Below, piece after piece: positions 54,094 through 63,320 of a DNA stretch of 64,000 nucleotides (position 1 is its first letter; the number at the start of each line of letters is the position of its first letter). The notes beneath the pieces are model-generated. The model saw only the letters and a program-made list of their open reading frames with translations, ran no database searches and was not told the DNA's origin. Origin of the DNA: an uncultured Lachnospiraceae bacterium. GTDB taxonomy: Bacteria; Bacillota; Clostridia; Lachnospirales; Lachnospiraceae. Both the position numbers and the translations under genes were made by a program. The stretch lies in NCBI GenBank assembly GCA_934351925.1, contig CAKRJT010000006.1:62001-126000 (forward strand). The letters are read 5' to 3'.

Positions 54094-56100
54094 ATGGCGG
54101 GAGCGGTTGAGCGTAAGTTATATATTAGGAATAAGAAGGGCGCGGACATAACACCTGGGATGTTCGGCGTTTTTTATGAGGATATAAATTACTGCTGTGA
54201 CGGAGGCATAAGCGCACAGCAGCTCGAAAATGCGGCGTTTGAGTTCGTGGAGGCGTTCGGCTGCAAGGACAATTATTCCACAAAATACGATGGGCTGTAT
54301 GGCTGGATTGCCTATCCGACGAATGGAGACGGGGCGGTGCTATCGATTGGTCAGGATAAGCCGGTATCGGAGTCGGCTCCGCATTATCTGGTGTTTGAAC
54401 CGAAAAAGGGGCAGTGCGGCTTTGCGAACAAGGCATACGATGGAATTTATCTTCGCGAGGGCATGAAGTATCATGTGAACGCGTATCTTAAAAGCGACAA
54501 CTACAGCGGCTCCGTCCGTATAAAGGTCGGAAATCAGAGCTGCGTGCTGACGGAGCACGTTACGGGCAAATGGGTAAAATATGAGGCTGTGCTCGAGGCG
54601 TCAGCGATGGAGAGATATGAACTTTTTGTGGTGGAGCTTGACGAGGATAAGGTTTCGGAGGGCTGTGTGCTCTGTGCGGACTTTTTCTCCTTTGCAGCCG
54701 ATGATGCCGTGTGCGGAGTGTTCAGAAGGGATATCACGGAAATGCTAAAGAGCATGAAGCCGGGATTTATGCGTTTTCCGGGAGGCTGTATTGTAGAGGG
54801 AAATGAGCTTAGCAACAGATATCAGTGGAAGCACACGGTCAGCAGCCGCGAGGAGAGGATACGGACGTGGAACCGTTGGGCTGTTCACGGAAATGAGGAT
54901 AAGCCGTTTGCGGCGGGGGCGTTCAGCCACTACAACCAGAGCTATGATATAGGCTATTACGAGTATTTTCTTCTCTGTGAGTACATAGGTGCAAAGCCTC
55001 TTCCGGTTCAGAATGTTGGTCTTGCCTGCCAGTATCAGTCGACGCAGAGGGTCAGCCCGGAGTCGGAGGAGTTCAAGGAGTATGTTCAGGACGTGTTAGA
55101 CCTTATCGAGTTTGCCAATGGCTCAGCAGACACGCAGTGGGGAGCGCTCAGGGCAAAGATGGGGCACCCTGACAGCTTCAACCTCGAGATGATTGGAATA
55201 GGAAATGAACAGTGGGAGAATGAGGAGTCGGAGTTTTTCAGGCGCTACAGTCTTTTTGAAAAGGCAGTCCACGAAAAATATCCTGAAATAAAGCTCATCG
55301 GTTCTGCGGGTCCCGATGTCAAATCAGATTATTATAGGAAGGCTTGGGACTATTACAGAGACAACAAACCCGACAATTTCGTCTACGCGGTTGATGAGCA
55401 CTACTATTGTCCGCCTGAGTGGTTTATGGAAAATACAGGATTTTATGACAGCTACCCGAGAAATGTCAAGGTGTTTGCCGGAGAATATGCGGCTCATGTT
55501 CAGAAGCAGGCTATGGACAGCTCTAAAAACACGCTGGGGGCGGCACTCAGCGAGGCGGCCTTCCTGACGGGAGTAGAGAGAAATGCAGACGTGGTTGTGC
55601 TCGCTTCGTATGCTCCTCTTTTTGCAAGGCTTGGCTACACACAGTGGACCCCTGACATGATATGGTTCGACGATGCGACATGTTTTCCGAGCCCAAGCTT
55701 CCTCGTTCAGAAGATGTATTCAGGGAATATGGGCGATTATGTCGTTGAAAACCGCATGGACGGCGATGCTTTTTCATCAGATCTACGCAGACAAAATATT
55801 TTCCACACGGTATCCTACGACAGTTCAGAGAACGAGCTCATCGTAAAGCTTGTAAATCCATGGGATTTTGACTGCGTGGTGACGGTGGATACGGAGGGCT
55901 TTGAATCTGACTACAGCAAAATTCACTGCTTTATAATGGGAGAGGTGGAGAAGGACGCCTACAACAGCCTAAGGTGCCACGATAAGGTGAGGACTTACGA
56001 GTTCAATCTTGAGACGACTTTTGACGGAAAGGTGCCTGATATGGGAAGGTTCAGTTTGAGGGCGCGCACCTTCAGTATATTCAGAATTAAATGTTTATAA
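54094..56100 (+). CDS. Alpha-L-arabinofuranosidase, GH51 type
   Basis: 668 residues from the ATG at 54094 behind AAAGGGAGAAGGTT. Releases terminal arabinofuranose from arabinan, arabinoxylan or their oligosaccharides. GH51 features: GVFYEDINYCCDGGISAQQL at the start, a carbohydrate-binding-like beta segment (about 80-210), FMRFPGGCIVEGNELSNRYQ, the acid/base Glu372 in GIGNEQWENEE and the nucleophile Glu464 in VFAGEYAAH, and the terminal beta domain ending RARTFSIFRIKC. No signal peptide: intracellular. The inserted binding domain is common in longer GH51 members. Confidence 0.92.
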   Translation: MAGAVERKLYIRNKKGADITPGMFGVFYEDINYCCDGGISAQQLENAAFEFVEAFGCKDNYSTKYDGLYGWIAYPTNGDGAVLSIGQDKPVSESAPHYLVFEPKKGQCGFANKAYDGIYLREGMKYHVNAYLKSDNYSGSVRIKVGNQSCVLTEHVTGKWVKYEAVLEASAMERYELFVVELDEDKVSEGCVLCADFFSFAADDAVCGVFRRDITEMLKSMKPGFMRFPGGCIVEGNELSNRYQWKHTVSSREERIRTWNRWAVHGNEDKPFAAGAFSHYNQSYDIGYYEYFLLCEYIGAKPLPVQNVGLACQYQSTQRVSPESEEFKEYVQDVLDLIEFANGSADTQWGALRAKMGHPDSFNLEMIGIGNEQWENEESEFFRRYSLFEKAVHEKYPEIKLIGSAGPDVKSDYYRKAWDYYRDNKPDNFVYAVDEHYYCPPEWFMENTGFYDSYPRNVKVFAGEYAAHVQKQAMDSSKNTLGAALSEAAFLTGVERNADVVVLASYAPLFARLGYTQWTPDMIWFDDATCFPSPSFLVQKMYSGNMGDYVVENRMDGDAFSSDLRRQNIFHTVSYDSSENELIVKLVNPWDFDCVVTVDTEGFESDYSKIHCFIMGEVEKDAYNSLRCHDKVRTYEFNLETTFDGKVPDMGRFSLRARTFSIFRIKCL

Positions 56101-56134
56101 AAGATAAAAATAAATACACAAAATGGGAGACAAA

Positions 56135-57919
56135 ATGAACTTACGCGAATATCTTAAAAATAACAGACTTGCGGCTGACGGTGCCTTTGGAACCTGTTAT
56201 GCGGAAAAATACGGTGCTGACGAGCTGCCGGAGGCGGCTAATACACTGCACCCTGAGAGGGTTGTGGCGCTTCACTCCGAGTATATAAATGCGGGCGCGC
56301 GATATATAAGGACAAACACATACGCATCAAACAGCAGCCTGCTGTCCGATAATGAGGATAAAGTTGATGAAAATATAAGGGCAGCGGTGGCGCTTGCGCG
56401 TGATGCCGTGAAAAACAGCGGTGTAACCCGGCAGGTCTATATTGCCGGGGATATAGGCCCGATACCTGATGGGACAGACCTTGTAAAAAACGGGAAGGAC
56501 AGGGAGTATGTGCGTCTGGCGGCAGTTATGCTTGAACAGGGAGTGGATGCGGTTCATTTTGAGACATTTGCCGACTATGAGGATATTCTGCCTGCCATAA
56601 AGTTTCTGAGAGAAAGTTCAAAGGATATATTTATAAGCATCTGCTTCAGCGTGAACCGGTACGGCTACAGTGCGGCAGGGCTGAGTGCCAAAAGACTTAT
56701 AGCTGACGCCTCCAAGCTTGATGTGGACGCGGTCGGACTTAACTGCGGTGTCGGCTCCGGGCATATGGCACAGCTTATAGATGAGCTTGGACTCCCGGAG
56801 GATAAGTTTTTTATTGCGCTTCCAAATGCGGGGTATCCTAATTTTACGAGAAATCAGATGCACTTTGGCGGAGCTCCGGCATATTTCGCCGGCAAGATGA
56901 CGGAAATTGCCAAAAAGGGTGTGGATATTGTAGGCGGCTGCTGCGGAACAAGACCAGAAACAATAGAGAGAATGTGCACAGAGCTTGAAAAGCTTCCAAG
57001 ATATGATAAAAAGACACATACGGATGATGAAATTGAACCAAAACATACAAAAAGAAAGGGTTTTTTGTATGACGGGAACGGTGAGATAAAGAAAAAGAAG
57101 TTCATAGCTGTTGAACTTGCACCGCCATTCAATGCCGATGATGAGAAGCTGCTCGAGTCGGCACACGCGCTTGTCGGCATGGGGGTTGATGTATTGACCT
57201 TTCCTGATTCACCTTCGGGGCGTACAAGAGTCGACTCTGTTCTGATGGCTGACAAGGTGCACCGCGAGACAGGAATGGACGTCATGCCGCATATATGCTG
57301 TCGTGACAAGAATGCGGTGGCTATGCGCTCCATGTTCATGGGTTCGGAAATTAATGATATTTACAACATGTTAATCATAACCGGTGACCCGCTTCCGTCG
57401 ATGGTGAGGGAGACCGTGAAGTCGGTGTTCAATTTCGACTCGGTGGGACTTATGAAGATAGCGCAGGAGATGAATGACGAAGTGTTTGTCGACAGTCCGC
57501 TCTGCTATGGAGGTGCCATAAATCAGGGCAGAAAGAATATAGAAGTTGAACTTGGCCGCGTGAAAAAGAAGCTGGCGGCGGGCGCACAGTTCTTCCTGAC
57601 ACAGCCGGTATTCTGCGAGGAGGACGTACAGCGCCTCAGATACATAAAGGAGGAGACAGGGGCGAGAATACTCTGCGGAATTATGCCCTTGATCAGCCGC
57701 AGGAATGCCCTCTTTATGAAAAATGAGATTGCGGGCGTGAATGTACCCGATGAGCTTGTGGAGCGCTATCCGGAGAATGGAAGCAGAAGGGAAGGCGAGG
57801 CTGTCGGAATTGAACTTGCAAAGCAGATGATTAAGCTAACACAGGATTTTGCGGACGGATATTACTTTGAATTTCCGTTTAACAGGACGTATATGTTAAA
57901 AGAAATATTGAACTCATAA
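56135..57919 (+). CDS. Bifunctional homocysteine S-methyltransferase / methylenetetrahydrofolate reductase
   Basis: 594 residues from the ATG at 56135 (GGGAGA upstream). The N-terminal domain (1-290) is a homocysteine methyltransferase: LAADGAFGTCYAEK, VGLNCGVGSGHM and the zinc cysteines in GGCCGTRPETI. After a charged linker (about 290-320) comes the MetF-like reductase (320-594) with FIAVELAPPFNADDEKLLES, MLIITGDPLPS and FFLTQPVF. The fusion (B. subtilis YitJ type) makes 5-methyl-THF and methylates homocysteine. No cobalamin-binding domain is present. Together with luxS and the C-S lyase it indicates an active methyl cycle. No SAM riboswitch was recognised upstream. Confidence 0.93.
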   Translation: MNLREYLKNNRLAADGAFGTCYAEKYGADELPEAANTLHPERVVALHSEYINAGARYIRTNTYASNSSLLSDNEDKVDENIRAAVALARDAVKNSGVTRQVYIAGDIGPIPDGTDLVKNGKDREYVRLAAVMLEQGVDAVHFETFADYEDILPAIKFLRESSKDIFISICFSVNRYGYSAAGLSAKRLIADASKLDVDAVGLNCGVGSGHMAQLIDELGLPEDKFFIALPNAGYPNFTRNQMHFGGAPAYFAGKMTEIAKKGVDIVGGCCGTRPETIERMCTELEKLPRYDKKTHTDDEIEPKHTKRKGFLYDGNGEIKKKKFIAVELAPPFNADDEKLLESAHALVGMGVDVLTFPDSPSGRTRVDSVLMADKVHRETGMDVMPHICCRDKNAVAMRSMFMGSEINDIYNMLIITGDPLPSMVRETVKSVFNFDSVGLMKIAQEMNDEVFVDSPLCYGGAINQGRKNIEVELGRVKKKLAAGAQFFLTQPVFCEEDVQRLRYIKEETGARILCGIMPLISRRNALFMKNEIAGVNVPDELVERYPENGSRREGEAVGIELAKQMIKLTQDFADGYYFEFPFNRTYMLKEILNS

Positions 57920-57927
57920 TAAAAAAG

Positions 57928-57968
57928 TTCAATTATTTCTTGAAAAGTTCAAGGCATGGTGGTATAGT
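57928..57968 (+). promoter_or_regulatory. Promoter of the HTH-aminotransferase gene with an overlapping inverted repeat
   Basis: TTGAAA (57940-57945), 17 bp, TATAGT (57963-57968) is a good sigma-A promoter. TTCAA-TTATTTC-TTGAA (57928-57944) is an inverted repeat that covers the -35 box, and AGTTCAAG follows at 57946. A bound dimer would block RNA polymerase, which fits self-repression by the HTH domain of the gene product (inference). Confidence 0.55.
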
Positions 57969-58025
57969 TGAGAAGGTTACAGTGCTGCGGGTAAACAGTG
58001 AGAAATAAGAATAAGGAGGTTTTAT

Positions 58026-59534
58026 ATGTCAGGAATCGCACAGAGACTTAGAGAAGCGATGGAGGCCAAGGGGTTAAAGCAGGTTGATGTAATCAGACTT
58101 GCGGAGCCTATTGGCCGTGAATGTGATGTGCACATTGGAAAGAGCCATATGAGCCAGTACCTCAGCGGAAAAAGTGAGCCGAGGAAAGATATTTTAGCGG
58201 TTCTCGCAAAGGCACTGGACGTGGACGGGAAGTGGCTTGCGGGAGAAGAAACGGAAAAACCGATGTGCGATATAGAAAGTTCGGATAAAGCATATTCAGA
58301 GAAAATGGGAGATAATGTTATGAGACAGTTTTCAAAATCATCAAAGCTTGACAATGTATTATATGATGTAAGAGGTCCTGTTGTCGAGGAGGCTAACCGC
58401 ATGGCTGATGCGGGAATGCATATTTTAAAGCTCAATATCGGAAACCCGGCACCGTTTGGTTTCAGGGCGCCTGAGGAGGTTGTCTACGATATGAGACAGC
58501 AGCTTACCGACTGCGAGGGCTATTCTGATTCGAAGGGACTTTTTTCTGCCAGAAAGGCAATTATGCAGTACGCGCAGTTAAAAAATATTCCGAATGTTGA
58601 AATAAATGACATTTATACGGGCAACGGTGTGAGTGAGCTCATCAACCTGAGCATGCAGGCACTTTTAGATGACGGTGACGAGATTTTAATTCCATCGCCT
58701 GATTATCCACTCTGGACGGCGACAGCGACGCTCGCGGGTGGCAAGGTCGTACATTATCTGTGCGATGAGCAGTCCGACTGGAACCCGGATATCGACGATA
58801 TCAGGAAGAAAGTCAATTCAAAGACAAAGGCAATAGTAATAATAAATCCTAACAATCCGACAGGTGCGCTCTACCCGAAGGAGGTTTTGGAACAGATAGT
58901 TCAGATTGCGAGAGAAAATCAGCTCATAATTTTCTCGGATGAGATATACGACAGACTTGTCATGGATGATGGTGAGCATATTTCCATAGCGTCGCTTGCA
59001 CCTGACGTATTCTGTGTAACCTTCAGCGGACTCTCCAAATCCCACATGATAGCAGGTTTCCGAGTTGGCTGGATGATTTTAAGTGGAAACAAGGAAGTGG
59101 CAAAGGACTACATTGAGGGCATCAACATGCTCTCCAACATGCGCCTTTGTTCAAATGTTCCGGCACAGTCGATAGTTCAGACCGCACTCGGCGGCTATCA
59201 GAGCGTGAAGAACTACATTGTCCCGGGCGGACGTATCTACGAGCAGAGAGAGTTCATGTACAAGGCAATCAACGACATTCCGGGGCTCAGCGTCGTGAAG
59301 CCGAAGGCAGCTTTTTACGCTTTCCCGAAAATTGACGTGAAGAAGTTCAATATAACGAACGACGAGAAGTTCGCATATGATTTCCTCAAAGAGAAGAAGG
59401 TGCTCTTAGTTCACGGCGGAGGCTTCAACTGGAAACAGCCTGACCACTTCCGCATCGTATATCTTCCGAGAGTGGAGGTACTCGAGGAGGCACTTGGAAA
59501 GCTTGGGGAGTTCCTTGAGAATTATCACCAGTAA
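58026..59534 (+). CDS. XRE helix-turn-helix fused to an AlaT-like class I aminotransferase
   Basis: 502 residues; ATG behind AAGGAGGTTTTAT. Residues 1-75 are an XRE DNA-binding domain (LREAMEAKGLKQVDVIRLAE, KSHMSQYLSGKSEPRKDILA). Residues 100-502 are a complete aminotransferase close to AlaA/AlaT: LKLNIGNPAPFGFRAPEEVV, YTGNGVSELINLSMQALLDD, INPNNPTGALYPKEV, FSDEIYDRLV, the PLP lysine Lys338 in SGLSKSHMIAGFR, and the substrate Arg in HFRIVYLPRVE. The catalytic part looks active, so it probably makes alanine or glutamate and also binds DNA. This is distinct from MocR proteins, which use a GntR domain. An inverted repeat lies on its promoter. Confidence 0.92.
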   Translation: MSGIAQRLREAMEAKGLKQVDVIRLAEPIGRECDVHIGKSHMSQYLSGKSEPRKDILAVLAKALDVDGKWLAGEETEKPMCDIESSDKAYSEKMGDNVMRQFSKSSKLDNVLYDVRGPVVEEANRMADAGMHILKLNIGNPAPFGFRAPEEVVYDMRQQLTDCEGYSDSKGLFSARKAIMQYAQLKNIPNVEINDIYTGNGVSELINLSMQALLDDGDEILIPSPDYPLWTATATLAGGKVVHYLCDEQSDWNPDIDDIRKKVNSKTKAIVIINPNNPTGALYPKEVLEQIVQIARENQLIIFSDEIYDRLVMDDGEHISIASLAPDVFCVTFSGLSKSHMIAGFRVGWMILSGNKEVAKDYIEGINMLSNMRLCSNVPAQSIVQTALGGYQSVKNYIVPGGRIYEQREFMYKAINDIPGLSVVKPKAAFYAFPKIDVKKFNITNDEKFAYDFLKEKKVLLVHGGGFNWKQPDHFRIVYLPRVEVLEEALGKLGEFLENYHQ

Positions 59535-59566
59535 AAATGCATAAAGGTAATTGAATTGTACTTTGA

Positions 59567-59596
59567 GTGAATAACGTGTTATATTTATGCATATCG
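59567..59596. repeat. Single arm of the MITE-like family
   Basis: GTGAATAACGTGTTATATTT followed by ATGCATATCG matches the inner arm of the element at 51461-51756 with one mismatch. The partner arm is absent, so it is a solo end. It lies 38 bp upstream of the AlgX-like gene. Confidence 0.7.
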
Positions 59597-59634
59597 GCTT
59601 AGTCGCTCGAATTTTACACTAATTTGGAGGGCAC

Positions 59635-61272
59635 ATGGAGAAGAAAAACGGTTCGGGAAATTTAGGGAGAAAGATTATACGGCGTATTTCGATAGTGCTG
59701 TTTCTCTGTGTGCTCATTCTTCCGCAGACTTCGTGGCTCATCCTGAAGCTGGTGAGCGTGAATGACGCACAGATTATGGAAAAGCTGGATTATGACCTCG
59801 GCGAGAACAGGAAACTTGCGGATTTTCCAAGTGGCGCAGATATTGGAAATATAACGTCGGAGCTGGAGGCGTACTATAATGACCACGCGCCGTACAGAAG
59901 TATTCTTATAACAATCAACAGACAAATTAATTCCAAGCTTGAACGGGCATACACCTTAAATGCACAGCCCGTTCTTGTTGCGCTTGCGGACAGAAGCCGC
60001 AGTTCGTCGAATACAGGAGGTGAGCCGGAGAGTTCAAATGAAGGCATGACCGAGCCTGAAAACAGCACGCGTCTTGCTGACGGGAATAATGGCGATAGAA
60101 ATGGAAACACGACGTCAGGAGATGTCGCAGCAGGAAAGGTGCCGGTTAACACGGGCAGTATATCTGATAATGCATCAGATGGCACACAAAGCATATCCGG
60201 AGATGTGAATAATAACGGGATGTCGGGCGGAATGGAAGAAAATACAGACGCAGCGGATAAGCCGGGAAATGGTACAGCAGGCAGCGCATCGGGAAATACA
60301 ACAGCAAAGAGAGAGACTGACACTAATTTCGGCGGACAGGAAAATAATAATGCAGGTGATGTCGACCCTACAGCTACACAGCCATATTTTCCTGCAAGGG
60401 AGATGAATGGAACAATATTCGGAAGGGACGACTGGATGTTCTGCAATTACGATAACAGCATAGGATACTACTGTGGAAGCAATCTGATGACTGAGCAGCA
60501 GATGAAGGACAGGCTGAGCCTGATGCAGAAGCTTCAACAGCTTTGCGACAGCCGCGGGGTGAAGCTGCAGTTTATGATTGCCCCTAATAAGGAGCAGGTT
60601 TATTCGGAGTTTATGCCGACCTACACCATTGAAAACAGTTATAAAAAGGTTCCGAGATTTGTTGATTATGTAAATCAAAATTCTTCCGTAAAAATTATTT
60701 ATCCGATTGATGAGCTGCGCTCCGCAAAGGACACGATGAGCACATACTATAAATATGACACGCATTGGAACCACTATGGCAGCTTTATAGCGGTACAGGC
60801 ACTTTACAAGAATATAGGGCTTGATTATGTGTCGCCGGACAGTGTGAATTATACCGAGGGAAGCTGTATATGGGGACTCGTCATCACGGCAGGGCTGAGC
60901 TGGAAGGACTATGATAGGGACTATGACCATATAGCCGATTATAAGCCGGAAATTGAACTTTTTAATACGGACGGAGTTATAGACCATATTCATACGGAGA
61001 AGAGTGCGGTCTACAGAACCGATTCCACGGCTTCAAATCAGAGCCGCTTTGTCATGGTAGGTGACTCATTCAGATTGTATATGATGCCGTATCTTGAACG
61101 TGATTTTGCCCATGTGAGTGTTGCACATCGCGACAACATCGGTGATATACAGGATGATATCAGACAGGCGGATATACTGGTTGTGGAATGTGTCGAGAGA
61201 CTTGATGACAGTCTCAATGGGACGATATTGCAGCTTATTGATATACTTGAAAATCAGGAGAAGAGCAATTAG
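59635..61272 (+). CDS. AlgX/DHHW-type SGNH protein with a low-complexity insert
   Basis: 545 residues; ATG behind TTTGGAGGGCAC. An N-terminal membrane anchor (about 14-38) is followed by the family's opening ENRKLADFPSG and EAYYNDHAPYRSILITINRQ. Residues about 120-240 are a Ser/Gly/Asn/Thr-rich disordered stretch. The catalytic-like domain (about 245-545) has GRDDWMFCNYDNSIGYYCG, IAPNKEQVYSEFMP, YYKYDTHWNHYGSFIA and the GDSF block MVGDSFRLYMMPYL. Relatives acetylate extracellular polysaccharides or take part in their export, usually with an MBOAT acyltransferase; none is adjacent. It acts outside the membrane. Confidence 0.82.
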   Translation: MEKKNGSGNLGRKIIRRISIVLFLCVLILPQTSWLILKLVSVNDAQIMEKLDYDLGENRKLADFPSGADIGNITSELEAYYNDHAPYRSILITINRQINSKLERAYTLNAQPVLVALADRSRSSSNTGGEPESSNEGMTEPENSTRLADGNNGDRNGNTTSGDVAAGKVPVNTGSISDNASDGTQSISGDVNNNGMSGGMEENTDAADKPGNGTAGSASGNTTAKRETDTNFGGQENNNAGDVDPTATQPYFPAREMNGTIFGRDDWMFCNYDNSIGYYCGSNLMTEQQMKDRLSLMQKLQQLCDSRGVKLQFMIAPNKEQVYSEFMPTYTIENSYKKVPRFVDYVNQNSSVKIIYPIDELRSAKDTMSTYYKYDTHWNHYGSFIAVQALYKNIGLDYVSPDSVNYTEGSCIWGLVITAGLSWKDYDRDYDHIADYKPEIELFNTDGVIDHIHTEKSAVYRTDSTASNQSRFVMVGDSFRLYMMPYLERDFAHVSVAHRDNIGDIQDDIRQADILVVECVERLDDSLNGTILQLIDILENQEKSN

Positions 61273-61404
61273 CAGATGTCAGCCGGTCGAAAGGCTTGCA
61301 TATTCCGATTTTTAATATAGTTATATTGGGACAGTTATCTTACGCAGGCTGGCGGAAATTTGGAAAAAAGATATTTCAGCTTATGTCTGCAAAATGGAGG
61401 CAAC

Positions 61405-62553
61405 ATGAATATTGTAGTGGCAATCGATTCATTTAAGGGAAGTCTTAGCTCACTTGAGGCGGGCTATGCTGTTTCGGAAGGCATTCACAGGGCGATGAAG
61501 GAGGCAGATGTGGTAGTCCGTCCTTTAGCTGACGGAGGAGAGGGGACGGTTGAGGCTCTCACGCTCGGTATGGATGGGCAGCTTGTGAAAATCATGGTGA
61601 CAGGACCTCTCGGCACTAAGGTGGAAGCAGCTTACGGCATAATCGGGGAGTCAAAAACAGCAATCATGGAAATGTCCGCGGCGGCGGGAATAACTTTGGT
61701 CAGCGAACAGGAGAGAAATCCCATGAATACAAACACATTCGGCGTTGGCGAGATGATATGTGATGCCATCGGAAGGGGCTGCCGCAATTTTATCGTCGGT
61801 ATCGGCGGAAGTGCGACAAACGATGGCGGTGTTGGAATGTTGCAGGCTCTCGGATATGATTTTCTTGATGCTGATGGCAGACAGGTTCCGTTTGGCGCAA
61901 AGGGTTTGGAAATGATTGATAAAATATCAGATGAGCATGTTATTACGGAATTAAAGGATTGTTATTTTAAGATTGCATGTGATGTGAAAAATACGCTCTG
62001 CGGTGAGCAGGGTTGCAGCGCGGTTTTCGGACCGCAAAAGGGCGCAACGCCGACAATGATTGCCAAGATGGATAGCTGGCTTGCCAATTATGCACGTCTT
62101 ACCCATGAAAAATACGGGACAGCAGATATGAACAAGCCCGGAACAGGGGCGGCAGGCGGACTGGGCTTTGCATTTTTATCCTACACAAATGCGGGTTTGG
62201 AGTCGGGAGTTAAGATTGTCCTTGACGAGACACGATTGGAAGATTATATAAAGGACGCAGACCTTGTAGTTACCGGCGAGGGAAGGCTGGACGCACAGAC
62301 CGTTATGGGTAAGGCTCCTATCGGGGTAGCGCAGCTTGCAAAAAAATATGACAAACCCGTCATCGCATTTTCAGGCTGTGTCACGGACGATGCGGTTCTG
62401 TGCAATCAGCATGGAATAGATGCATTTTTCACGATACTTCGCTCTGTAACAACTCTTGATGAGGCGATGGATAAGCAGACTGCGGGAAAGAACATGAGCG
62501 CAACGGTGGAGCAGGTGTTTAGGGGCATAGCTATTGGGGGAATGATGAGGTAG
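61405..62553 (+). CDS. Glycerate kinase (GlxK/GarK family)
   Basis: 382 residues from the ATG at 61405, behind AATGGAGGCAAC; a longer frame start at 61360 has no site. It phosphorylates D-glycerate to 2-phosphoglycerate. Signatures: IVVAIDSFKGSLSSLEAGYA, VRPLADGGEGTVEAL, FIVGIGGSATNDGGVGMLQA, GAAGGLGFAFLSY and VTGEGRLDAQTVMGKAPIGV. Family type II bacterial kinase. It stands alone, followed by a terminator. Confidence 0.95.
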   Translation: MNIVVAIDSFKGSLSSLEAGYAVSEGIHRAMKEADVVVRPLADGGEGTVEALTLGMDGQLVKIMVTGPLGTKVEAAYGIIGESKTAIMEMSAAAGITLVSEQERNPMNTNTFGVGEMICDAIGRGCRNFIVGIGGSATNDGGVGMLQALGYDFLDADGRQVPFGAKGLEMIDKISDEHVITELKDCYFKIACDVKNTLCGEQGCSAVFGPQKGATPTMIAKMDSWLANYARLTHEKYGTADMNKPGTGAAGGLGFAFLSYTNAGLESGVKIVLDETRLEDYIKDADLVVTGEGRLDAQTVMGKAPIGVAQLAKKYDKPVIAFSGCVTDDAVLCNQHGIDAFFTILRSVTTLDEAMDKQTAGKNMSATVEQVFRGIAIGGMMR

Positions 62554-62597
62554 TAGTGGGAAAAAGAATGGAATTATCTACGTCGAAAAAGATATAA

Positions 62598-62645
62598 AAA
62601 GTCCGCAAATCCTTGATTTTACCAGTGTTTGCGGACTTTAATTTT
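62598..62645 (+). terminator. Terminator after glycerate kinase
   Basis: AAAGTCCGCAAA (62598-62609) pairs with TTTGCGGACTTT (62628-62639), followed by AATTTTTTAT. Confidence 0.9.
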
Positions 62646-62813
62646 TTATTCAAACTCAATATACATAATACTTCAACAAATCCAAGGCATGTATAATAAT
62701 ATAACTTCTTGTCGCATTATGTCTTAAATTATCAAATTATGCGATATTTAACATGAAAACATCGAAAACTAAAATGTTATTATTTGACCATAAAAAGCAA
62801 AGGAGGTATCCAC

Positions 62814-63197
62814 ATGATACACTTACATCAAAATTTAAAACAAAAGGCATTAGACATAATCGATGCCAAGAGTACAAAAGATGATATCAAAGCCGGAAAC
62901 GATTTAAACGAATTATCACAGATGATTCAGCGGCTTGAAGTTTCCAGCGACTGTATTTCGGAAGCGGAAGATCTGGATAAAAGAATAAAAAACGAATATC
63001 CGGAAATTAAAATGTTATGTGATGCCGGCAATACTCTACATACAAGTAATACAAAGCAGACACAACCTTCTTATAATAATTATAATGAACAGTTGATTGG
63101 TTTTCTAAATACAGACTGCTTTGGTGTATTAGCAAGTGTACTGCTTAAACATAATATCATATCCGCTGTCAAAGATTTCATCGAAAAAGTTTATTAA
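62814..63197 (+). CDS. Hypothetical protein
   Basis: 127 residues from the ATG at 62814, behind CAAAGGAGGTATCCAC, a very good site. The N-terminal 75 residues are helical and charged (KQKALDIIDAKSTKDDIKAG, NELSQMIQRLEVSSDCISEA), a Thr/Asn/Gln-rich linker follows (about 80-100), and the end is hydrophobic (CFGVLASVLLKHNIISAVKD). No signal peptide. I do not recognise the family. AT content is above that of the flanking genes. Confidence 0.65.
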   Translation: MIHLHQNLKQKALDIIDAKSTKDDIKAGNDLNELSQMIQRLEVSSDCISEAEDLDKRIKNEYPEIKMLCDAGNTLHTSNTKQTQPSYNNYNEQLIGFLNTDCFGVLASVLLKHNIISAVKDFIEKVY

Positions 63198-63219
63198 ATA
63201 TTGCCATTACATAAAAACC

Positions 63220-63248
63220 TTGCTAATCCCCCCCATTTATTGTATGAT
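63220..63248 (+). promoter_or_regulatory. Sigma-A promoter for guaA
   Basis: TTGCTA (63220-63225), 17 bp including seven C in a row, TATGAT (63243-63248). The start would be about 65 bp before the guaA ATG. No purine riboswitch is seen in this short leader. Confidence 0.6.
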
Positions 63249-63320
63249 AAGAATAATGTTAAGTTATAAAGCTTTAACTCGACATTGGAAGAGTTATTAT
63301 AAAATACAGGAGGATATACC

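Noticed and set aside
56101..56134. SAM or T-box leader before the homocysteine methyltransferase
   Set aside because: Only 34 bp separate it from the GH51 gene, too short for any known methionine-pathway riboswitch.
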